Below are positions 10,697-16,259 of a stretch of 32,518 nucleotides of DNA, in pieces. The position numbers and the translations under genes were made by a program. This stretch comes from Alphaproteobacteria bacterium (GTDB lineage: Bacteria; Pseudomonadota; Alphaproteobacteria; ATCC43930; CGMCC-115725). The number at the start of each line of letters is the position of its first letter. Position 1 is the stretch's first letter. The notes below the pieces were generated by a model. The model was not told where the DNA came from, searched no databases, and saw nothing but the letters and a program-made list of their open reading frames with translations. The stretch spans positions 1 to 32,518 of the forward strand of contig JASHNY010000039.1 in NCBI GenBank assembly GCA_030041385.1, read 5' to 3'.

Positions 10697-11593
10697 GAAC
10701 TGCGCCACCTGCGCTACATCATAGCGGTTGCCGAGGAGCGGCACATGACGCGTGCGGCCGAGCGGCTCGGCATCCAGCAGCCGCCGCTGTCGCAGCAGAT
10801 TCGTGCCCTCGAACGCGAGCTCGGCGTGCAGTTGTTTCGCCGCCGACCGCGCGGCATGGAGCCGACCCAGGCCGGGGCGGCACTGGCCGAGGAGGCGCGC
10901 GCGATCCTCGCCCGCGTCGAACAGGCAGAGGCGGCTGCGCGCCGCACCGGACGGGGCGAGGCCGGCAGGCTCGGGGTCGGCTTCACGAGCTCGGCCTCGT
11001 TTCACCCGCTGGTGCCGCGCGCGATCCGCGCCTTCCGCGACGCCCATCCGCTGGTGTCGCTGAGCCTCGAGGAGAGCGGCACGGTCGAACTGGCCGCCGC
11101 ATTGCGCGCCGAGCAGCTCGATGCCGCCTTCGTCCGCTCGCCGATCGCGCCGCACGACGACCTGTCGGTGCACGCGCTGCTCGAGGAGGAAATGTTTGCG
11201 GCATTGCCGGGCGGACACGCCCTCGCCAGCGCGGAGACCCCGCTCGACCTGGCGGCGCTTTCCGGCGAGACCCTGATCCTCTATCGCCGGCCGCTCGGCC
11301 CCGGGCTTTACGATGCGATCATCGCCGCCTGTCACCGCGCCGGGTTCAGCCCCCGCATCGGCCAGGAGGCGCCGCGCATGCTGTCGACGCTGGGCCTGGT
11401 CGCGGCCGGGCTCGGCGTATCGCTGGTGCCGGCGTCGATGCGGCGGTTGCAGGCAGAAGGGATCGCCTATCGCCCGCTCGACCCCAAGGTGGGGTTGACC
11501 GCGCCGCTCAACCTGGCCTACCGACGCGGCGAAACCGCGGAAGCGGTGCGCCGGTTTGTCGTTCTGGTCCGGCGCGGCGCGGCGATCGGATAG
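10694..11593 (+). CDS. LysR family transcriptional regulator
   Basis: A 299-residue LTTR. The N-terminus MELRHLRYIIAVAEERHMTR with AAERLGIQQPPLSQQIRALE (residues 1 to about 40) is the canonical winged-helix domain, with PPLSQQI as the recognition-helix core. The remainder is the effector-binding domain (RLGVGFTSSASFHPLVPRAI, then GLGVSLVPASM), of the BenM/CatM-like type that senses small acids. ATG 10694 is fixed by family alignment even though no ribosome binding site precedes it. It is divergent from the methyltransferase and lies 121 nt upstream of the thiamine-diphosphate enzyme, separated by a palindromic repeat. Either neighbour could be its target. Confidence 0.95.
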   Translation: MELRHLRYIIAVAEERHMTRAAERLGIQQPPLSQQIRALERELGVQLFRRRPRGMEPTQAGAALAEEARAILARVEQAEAAARRTGRGEAGRLGVGFTSSASFHPLVPRAIRAFRDAHPLVSLSLEESGTVELAAALRAEQLDAAFVRSPIAPHDDLSVHALLEEEMFAALPGGHALASAETPLDLAALSGETLILYRRPLGPGLYDAIIAACHRAGFSPRIGQEAPRMLSTLGLVAAGLGVSLVPASMRRLQAEGIAYRPLDPKVGLTAPLNLAYRRGETAEAVRRFVVLVRRGAAIG

Positions 11594-11597
11594 GTTT

Positions 11598-11696
11598 GTC
11601 ATTGCGAGCGAAGCGACGCAATCTCGCGCGAAATGCGCAGGCCCGTCGAGATTGCTTCGTCGCCGCGGGTCAAGCCCGCGGGTTCCTCGCAATGAC
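11598..11696. repeat. Composite palindromic repeat in the lysR-TPP enzyme gap
   Basis: The ends are an 11-bp inverted repeat, GTCATTGCGAG (11598-11608) and CTCGCAATGAC (11686-11696). An inner pair, GCGACGCAATCTCG and CGAGATTGC-TTC-GTCGC, and a right-hand hairpin CCGCGGG/CCCGCGG (11663-11681) fill the rest. This 'attgcgagcgaagcgacgcaatct' unit is widespread in alphaproteobacteria. It starts 4 nt after the lysR stop and ends 18 nt before the next gene's ATG. It could terminate lysR or form mRNA structure ahead of the next ribosome site. Confidence 0.85.
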
Positions 11697-11714
11697 GGGA
11701 AACAGGAGATAGGG

Positions 11715-13514
11715 ATGGCGCACAGCAACCGGATGCTCAACGGCGGGCAGATCATCGTCGACCACCTGATCCGCGCCGGGGCGCCCTATGCGTTCGGCCT
11801 GTGCGGTCACGGCAATATCGGGTTTATCGACGCGCTCTACGAACGCGCCGACGAGATCAAGACGATCTCGTCGCGCCACGAAACCGTGTCGGGCTTCATG
11901 GCTGACGTCTATTACCGGGTGTCGGGCCGGCCGGTCGCAACCTTTACCTCGTGCGGGCCGGGTTCGGCCAATTTGCCGATCGCGCTCGCCAACGCCTATC
12001 TCGATTCGGTGCCGTTCCTGGCGGTGACCGGCAACATCCCCACCGGCCAGTTCAGCCGCGGCGCGTTTCAGGAATTGTACCGCCAGTACCAGGCCGATTT
12101 CCCGGCGACCGTCCGCAGCATGTGCAAGCACGTCTTCCAGCCAACGCGCGGCGAGCAGGTGCCGCTGATGGTGCGCCAGGCGTGGAAGACGATGGTGACC
12201 GGACGGCCCGGCCCGGTCGTGCTCGATGTGCCGTTCGACATCTTCAAGGAGGACGCGGCGCCGGACGCGCCGAGCCCGCAGGAATGGAGCGCCAACATTT
12301 CGTGCCGCTGCGGCGCCGACCCCGAAGGCGTGGCCAAGGCAGCCGACCTGCTGATCGCCGCCGAGCGGCCGGCGATCATCGTCGGCCAGGGCGTGCGCTA
12401 CGGCGGCGCGAGCGGGGAACTGCTGAAGCTCGCCGAACGGCTCAACATTCCGGTGGCCGCCTCGGCGAGCGGGCTCGGCGCGATCGACACGCAGCATCCG
12501 CTGTCCTTGGGCCTCGTCTCGCGCGGCGGGCTCTACCAAGCCAACGGGGCGACCCGCGAGGCCGACGTATTGCTGGCGCTGGGCGTGCGCTTCGACGACC
12601 GCACCTCGTCGTCGTGGCTGCAGGGCTATTCGTTTACGATCCCGCCGACCAAGCTGATCCACGTCGATATCGACCCCGACGAGATTGCCCGCAATTATCC
12701 GGTCACACTCGGGCTGATGGCCGATGTGCGCACCTTTCTGCGCCAGCTTCTCGCCGAGATCGAGGTGCGCAAGGCAGCGCGCACGACGCCGGCGCGAGAG
12801 GCCTGGCTGCAGCGCATCGAGGGCTGGCGGCGCGAGTGGGAGGCGGCGGTCGCGCCCGGCTACCGCGACGACTCGACCCCGATCAACCCGCAGCGCGCCG
12901 CGCATGAGATCGACAAGGCCTTGCCCGACGACGCGATCCTGGTCAGCGACATCGGCGTCCACCACAACTGGCTGCTGCAGTTCTGCAGGCCGCAACGCCC
13001 GGATTCGCTGATCGGCTGCATGGGGTTCGGGCCGATGGGGTTCGGCGTCGCCGGCGTGCTCGGCGCCAAACTGGCGGCGCCCGACCGGCCGTGCGTGTCG
13101 GTGTGCGGCGACGGCGCCTTTTTCATGCATGCAAGCGTGCTCGGCACCGCGGTCGAATACGGCATCCCGGCCGTGTGGGTGGTGTGGAACAACTACTCCT
13201 TCGCCTCGATCCGCGGCTTGCAGCGCGGCTATCTTGGCGGCCGCGAACTCGCCACCGATTTCCGCCATCCCGAGACCGGCGAGCGCTACAACCCCGATTT
13301 CGCCGCTTTGGCCCGGTCGTGCGGGGTCGAGGGGGTCAGCATCGACCGGGCCGGCGACCTCGGCGACGCGATCAAGGCGGCGATCGCCAGCGGCAAGCCC
13401 TTCCTGATCGACGCCAATATCGGCGCCGACCTCAACCCCGGCGGCGCCGGCGTCTGGGAATTGCCGCGCCACGGCACGAGCAAGCCGTTTATCGGCGGCC
13501 GGTACGAGCCGTAG
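11715..13514 (+). CDS. Thiamine-diphosphate-dependent enzyme, acetolactate synthase-like
   Basis: A 599-residue three-domain TPP enzyme. The N-terminal Pyr domain carries FGLCGHGNIGFIDAL (27-41) and the catalytic E56 in SSRHETVSGFMADVY. The central Rossmann-like domain contains ERPAIIVGQGVRYGGA. The C-terminal PP domain has G465-D466-G467 through N492-N493 (the GDG-NN metal/diphosphate motif). It belongs to the family of acetolactate synthase, glyoxylate carboligase, sulfoacetaldehyde acetyltransferase and IolD. The GHGN signature and lack of a nearby small subunit argue against the biosynthetic ilvB enzyme; the substrate is unknown. ATG 11715 has AGGAGA 5 nt upstream. The longer upstream open frame reads through the palindromic repeat and is not real. 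Confidence 0.88.
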   Translation: MAHSNRMLNGGQIIVDHLIRAGAPYAFGLCGHGNIGFIDALYERADEIKTISSRHETVSGFMADVYYRVSGRPVATFTSCGPGSANLPIALANAYLDSVPFLAVTGNIPTGQFSRGAFQELYRQYQADFPATVRSMCKHVFQPTRGEQVPLMVRQAWKTMVTGRPGPVVLDVPFDIFKEDAAPDAPSPQEWSANISCRCGADPEGVAKAADLLIAAERPAIIVGQGVRYGGASGELLKLAERLNIPVAASASGLGAIDTQHPLSLGLVSRGGLYQANGATREADVLLALGVRFDDRTSSSWLQGYSFTIPPTKLIHVDIDPDEIARNYPVTLGLMADVRTFLRQLLAEIEVRKAARTTPAREAWLQRIEGWRREWEAAVAPGYRDDSTPINPQRAAHEIDKALPDDAILVSDIGVHHNWLLQFCRPQRPDSLIGCMGFGPMGFGVAGVLGAKLAAPDRPCVSVCGDGAFFMHASVLGTAVEYGIPAVWVVWNNYSFASIRGLQRGYLGGRELATDFRHPETGERYNPDFAALARSCGVEGVSIDRAGDLGDAIKAAIASGKPFLIDANIGADLNPGGAGVWELPRHGTSKPFIGGRYEP

Positions 13515-13538
13515 CGCCTGCAGGCGGCACCACAGTTT

Positions 13539-13569
13539 TTGACAGATTCGCGGGTGCGGCCCATATAAT
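13539..13569 (+). promoter_or_regulatory. rnpB promoter (sigma70-type)
   Basis: TTGACA at 13539-13544 and TATAAT at 13564-13569 are exact consensus hexamers. The 19-nt spacer is slightly longer than ideal. The -10 ends 6 nt before the inferred 5' end of RNase P RNA, as expected. It lies 25 nt after the stop of the TPP enzyme gene, so rnpB is independently transcribed. Confidence 0.85.
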
Positions 13570-13575
13570 CCCATC

Positions 13576-13993
13576 GCCAGACGGTCGGATGGCCGCTCTT
13601 CCCGGCGACGGGAAGGGAGGAAAGTCCGGGCTCCACGGAGATGCGGTGCCGGTTAACGGCCGGCGGGGGCGACCCCAGGGAAAGTGCCACAGAAAACACA
13701 CCGCCGAGCCCCGGGATTCCGTGATGGGATTTCATGGGCGGCAAGGGTGAAATGGTGCGGTAAGAGCGCACCGCGCCGACGGCAACGCCGGCGGCAGGGA
13801 AAACCCCACCGGGAGCAAGACCAAGTAGGAGCGGCAGGCATCATATGCTATATATGGTGTCGGGCGGATCTTCGCGCCGCCGCTCGGGTCGGTCGCGCGA
13901 GGCGTTCGGCAACGAACGCCCCAGATGAATGGCCATCCCCGCCCTCCCGCCTGTGGGGCGGCGGGACAGAACCCGGCTTACAGACCGTCTGGC
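13576..13993 (+). ncRNA. rnpB: RNase P RNA (bacterial class A)
   Basis: This is the catalytic RNA that removes 5' leaders from pre-tRNAs. The ends pair as helix P1: GCCAGACGGTC (13576-13586) with GACCGTCTGGC (13983-13993). Universally conserved blocks are GAGGAAAGTCCGGGCTCC (13617-13634), GGTAAGAGCGCACCGC around P10-P11, AGATGAATGGCC near the 3' domain and ACAGAACCCGGCTTA (13966-13980). At about 418 nt it has the normal length for the class. The apical part of P12 (about 13707-13741) holds ATGGGATTTCATGGG, also found inverted in the mraZ promoter. A 10-bp AU-rich hairpin with a 5-nt loop occupies 13837-13861 in the P15-P17 region. It lies directly upstream of mraZ on the same strand. Confidence 0.98.
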
Positions 13994-14128
13994 GCTTTCT
14001 CTTACCTGGAACGAACAAAGAACAATTACAATAGCAATCGCTCGCATTCAACCGATCATCTACATGCTGTGGCCGGACAAGGTGACAGACAAAGATTTAG
14101 AAGCCGCAAAATAATACTATCGGGGGTG
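13994..14128 (+). other. AT-richer spacer between rnpB and the mraZ promoter
   Basis: This gap is clearly lower in G+C than its surroundings. There is no obvious U-tract terminator after rnpB. A 16-codon ATG frame at 14064-14114 (MLWPDKVTDKDLEAAK) has no convincing ribosome site. I see no gene or RNA that I can name here. Confidence 0.4.
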
Positions 14129-14158
14129 TTGACTCCCCATGAAATCCCATGCTATCCC
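14129..14158 (+). promoter_or_regulatory. Candidate mraZ (dcw cluster) promoter
   Basis: TTGACT (14129-14134) is a good -35. TATCCC at 14153-14158 (18-nt spacer) is a weak -10; the frame of the -10 is uncertain. The predicted start near 14165 leaves an untranslated leader of about 95 nt before mraZ. A GACTC (GANTC) site overlaps the -35. The four TGGG boxes cover the -10 and spacer, an arrangement suited to repression. Confidence 0.55.
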
Positions 14159-14170
14159 ATACGCACCCAC
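14136..14170 (-). promoter_or_regulatory. MraZ operator: four TGGG boxes with 10-bp period
   Basis: CCCAT at 14136, 14146 and 14156, then CCCAC at 14166, read as TGGG on the minus strand with exact 10-bp repeat spacing. MraZ is known in several bacteria to bind direct TGGGN repeats separated by 5 nt upstream of its own gene. The location over the mraZ promoter fits autorepression of the whole division/cell-wall operon. Confidence 0.85.
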
Positions 14171-14259
14171 AGACGAGCGTCGCCGATCCGGGGGGAAGAA
14201 AGCGACGCCGCCGGGCCGCCCCTTGCCGGACGTTTGCGGGGAGAGCGTTGGGGGAAGAA

Positions 14260-14724
14260 GTGGAACTGTTCCTGTCCACTTACACGAACAAGGTCGACCG
14301 CAAGGGGCGAGTTTCAGTGCCGGCGACCTTTCGTTCCACCCTGGCGACCCACCGCCACCCGAATACTGTGATCCTGTTTCCTTCGCTGAAAGACACCGCA
14401 CTCGACGGCAGCGGCAGCGATTACATGGACGACCTGCAAAATCGTCTGTCGCTGCTCGATCCGCTATCCGACGAGCACGACGACCTGTCGATGATGTTCG
14501 CCGACTCGCATCAGCTTGCGATCGACGGCGAAGGACGCATCATCCTGCCCGAGGCGCTGAAGGAATTTGCGCAGATCGCCGACGAGGTCGCCTTTGTCGG
14601 CCGCGGCGCGATGTTCCAGGTATGGCAGCCCGCGCTGTTTGCCGCCCACCGCGAAACCTCGCGCGAGCGCACTCGGCGCCAGCGTCCCAGCCTGCCGCCG
14701 GCCGGCGGCGGGCGGCCATCGTGA
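14260..14724 (+). CDS. mraZ: Transcriptional regulator MraZ
   Basis: A 154-residue protein with two SpoVT-AbrB DNA-binding domains. FLSTYTNKVDRKGRVSVPA lies near the N-terminus, and LAIDGEGRIILPEALKEFA with DEVAFVGRGAMFQVW forms the second half. MraZ forms ring-shaped oligomers and represses the dcw operon through TGGG repeats, which are present upstream. I prefer GTG 14260 (VELFLSTY, with GGGGA about 5 nt upstream), since family members begin at this point; TTG 14248 with GGGGAG upstream is a possible alternative. The in-frame ATG at 14149 lies inside the operator and promoter and is unlikely. The last codons overlap the rsmH start (GTGA). Confidence 0.93.
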   Translation: MELFLSTYTNKVDRKGRVSVPATFRSTLATHRHPNTVILFPSLKDTALDGSGSDYMDDLQNRLSLLDPLSDEHDDLSMMFADSHQLAIDGEGRIILPEALKEFAQIADEVAFVGRGAMFQVWQPALFAAHRETSRERTRRQRPSLPPAGGGRPS

Positions 14725-15743
14725 GCCGCGAGCGGCCGAACGATACCGGCCGCGCCCCGCCGTCATCGGCCACGACCCATCGCCCGGTATTGCTCGAAGC
14801 CGTGCTGGCGGCATTGGCGCCGCGTGATGACGCCGTCTACATCGACGGCACCTTCGGCGGCGGCGGATATGCGGCCGCGCTGCTCGCGGCAGCGCGTTGC
14901 CGGGTCTTCGGCATCGACCGCGATCCCGACGCGGTGCGCCGCGGCCAGGACCTGGCAGCGCGGCACGGCGGCAGGCTGACCCTGATCGAGGGCCGGTTCG
15001 GCGACATGGAGCGCCTCGTCGGGGCGTTCGCGCCGGGGCCGATTGCCGGGGTGGCGCTCGATCTCGGCGTCTCTTCCGATCAGCTCGACCGCCCGGAGCG
15101 CGGATTTTCGCTGCGCTCCGACGGCCCCCTCGACATGCGCATGGAACGGAGCGGGCAAAGCGCCGCCGATCTCGTCGCGCGCCTCACCGAAGCCGAACTG
15201 GCCGAGCTGATCCGCACGCTGGGCGAAGAGCGGTTCGCGCGCCGCATCGCCCGCGCGATCGCCGCGGCGCGGCAGCGCGGGCCGATCCGCCGCACCGGCG
15301 AGCTGGCCGAGATCGTTCGCGCCGCGATCCCGCGGGCCGAACCCGGGCTCGACCCGGCGACGCGGACGTTCCAGGCGCTGCGCATCGCCGTCAACGACGA
15401 GCTTGGCGAGCTCGATCGCGGGCTCGAAGCGGCCGAACGCGTGTTGATGCCCGGCGGCCGTTTCGCAGTCGTCTCGTTCCATTCGCTCGAGGACGGGCGG
15501 GTCAAGAATTTCTTGCGCCGGCGCAGCGGCAACGCGCCTGCCGGATCGCGCCACGCGCCGCCGCGGCCGGGATCGGCGGCCCCGAGCTTCGCCCTGCTGT
15601 CGCGCCGGGCGACGCGGCCCGGCGCCGACGAGATCGCTGCCAACCCGCGGGCCCGCTCTGCACGAATGCGCGCGGCGGAGCGGACGGCGGCGCCGCCATG
15701 GCCGGCGCGGCAAGACCGGCCGACACTGCCGGGGGGCGTGTAG
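14721..15743 (+). CDS. rsmH: 16S rRNA (cytosine(1402)-N(4))-methyltransferase
   Basis: A 340-residue enzyme (formerly MraW) that N4-methylates C1402 of 16S rRNA using SAM. Visible motifs are HRPVLLEAVLAAL, YIDGTFGGGGYAAALL (SAM-binding motif I), GIDRDPDAVRRG, LDLGVSSDQLDRPERGFS, DGPLDMRM and the C-terminal VVSFHSLEDGRVKNFLRR. The start is GTG 14721, overlapping the mraZ stop by 4 nt; an ORF upstream in this frame is a shadow of mraZ. About 20 extra residues precede the conserved HRPV motif. The C-terminus is Arg/Pro rich. The stop abuts the ftsL ATG with no gap. Confidence 0.96.
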   Translation: MSRERPNDTGRAPPSSATTHRPVLLEAVLAALAPRDDAVYIDGTFGGGGYAAALLAAARCRVFGIDRDPDAVRRGQDLAARHGGRLTLIEGRFGDMERLVGAFAPGPIAGVALDLGVSSDQLDRPERGFSLRSDGPLDMRMERSGQSAADLVARLTEAELAELIRTLGEERFARRIARAIAAARQRGPIRRTGELAEIVRAAIPRAEPGLDPATRTFQALRIAVNDELGELDRGLEAAERVLMPGGRFAVVSFHSLEDGRVKNFLRRRSGNAPAGSRHAPPRPGSAAPSFALLSRRATRPGADEIAANPRARSARMRAAERTAAPPWPARQDRPTLPGGV

Positions 15744-16259
15744 ATGGGGCGGCTCAGGACATTGTTCTGGATGACCCTGGCGACGGCGATGCTGTTTGCC
15801 ACGTTCGCCGTCAAATACGCGGTCCAGAACCTCGAAAACAGCCTTGACCACGTCCGCAAGGAAACCGCGGCGGAGCAGGCGAGGATTCACGATCTCCGGG
15901 CGGAATGGAGCTACCTGACGCAGCCGGAGCGGCTGGCCGAGCTCAACCAGCGATTCCTGTTTCTCGCCCCGGAGGCGCCGAAGCAGCTTGAACAGGCGAT
16001 CGCCGACATTCCGTTCCGCATAGCGCCGCCACCGCCGCCCGACATGATCGCCCGGGCAGCCCCGGCAGCGGCTGCGGCCCCGGCCCCGGCTGCGAGCCCG
16101 GCCGCCGAACCGGTCGGTCCGCATCTGGCGGTCAGCGGCCTGGCGGTCACTCCGGTGGCGCTGAGAACAGCCCCCCGCACCGCCGCGCGGGCGCCTAGCC
16201 GGGCGCGGGCAACGCATGCGCTCGATCAGCTTTTTGCCCAGATCGCCGGCGCACGCTGA
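15744..16259 (+). CDS. ftsL: Cell division protein FtsL
   Basis: A 171-residue bitopic membrane protein. A short cytoplasmic MGRLR is followed by one transmembrane helix (about 6-25), then a predicted coiled coil (VQNLENSLDHVRKETAAEQ and following heptads to about 70), which pairs with FtsB in the FtsQLB complex. NQRFLFLAPEAPKQLEQAI matches alphaproteobacterial FtsL. The Pro/Ala-rich periplasmic tail (about 95-155) is long and low-complexity compared with the roughly 120-residue proteobacterial FtsL. The ATG abuts the rsmH stop and its own stop overlaps the ftsI ATG by 1 nt (TGATG). Confidence 0.88.
   Translation: MGRLRTLFWMTLATAMLFATFAVKYAVQNLENSLDHVRKETAAEQARIHDLRAEWSYLTQPERLAELNQRFLFLAPEAPKQLEQAIADIPFRIAPPPPPDMIARAAPAAAAAPAPAASPAAEPVGPHLAVSGLAVTPVALRTAPRTAARAPSRARATHALDQLFAQIAGAR

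Noticed and set aside
11556-11714. In-frame N-terminal extension of the TPP enzyme
   Set aside because: It reads through the end of lysR and the palindromic repeat; a good Shine-Dalgarno precedes ATG 11715.
9758-11755. 665-codon minus-strand frame joining the methyltransferase to sequence opposite lysR
   Set aside because: Only the part from ATG 10534 resembles a protein family; the rest is antisense to lysR.
13929-14114. 61-codon frame overlapping the 3' end of rnpB
   Set aside because: Starts inside a structural RNA, has no ribosome site and resembles no family.
14000-14260. CtrA sites (TTAA-N7-TTAA) upstream of mraZ
   Set aside because: Searched by eye here and in 31117-31309; no full or good half-site pair found.
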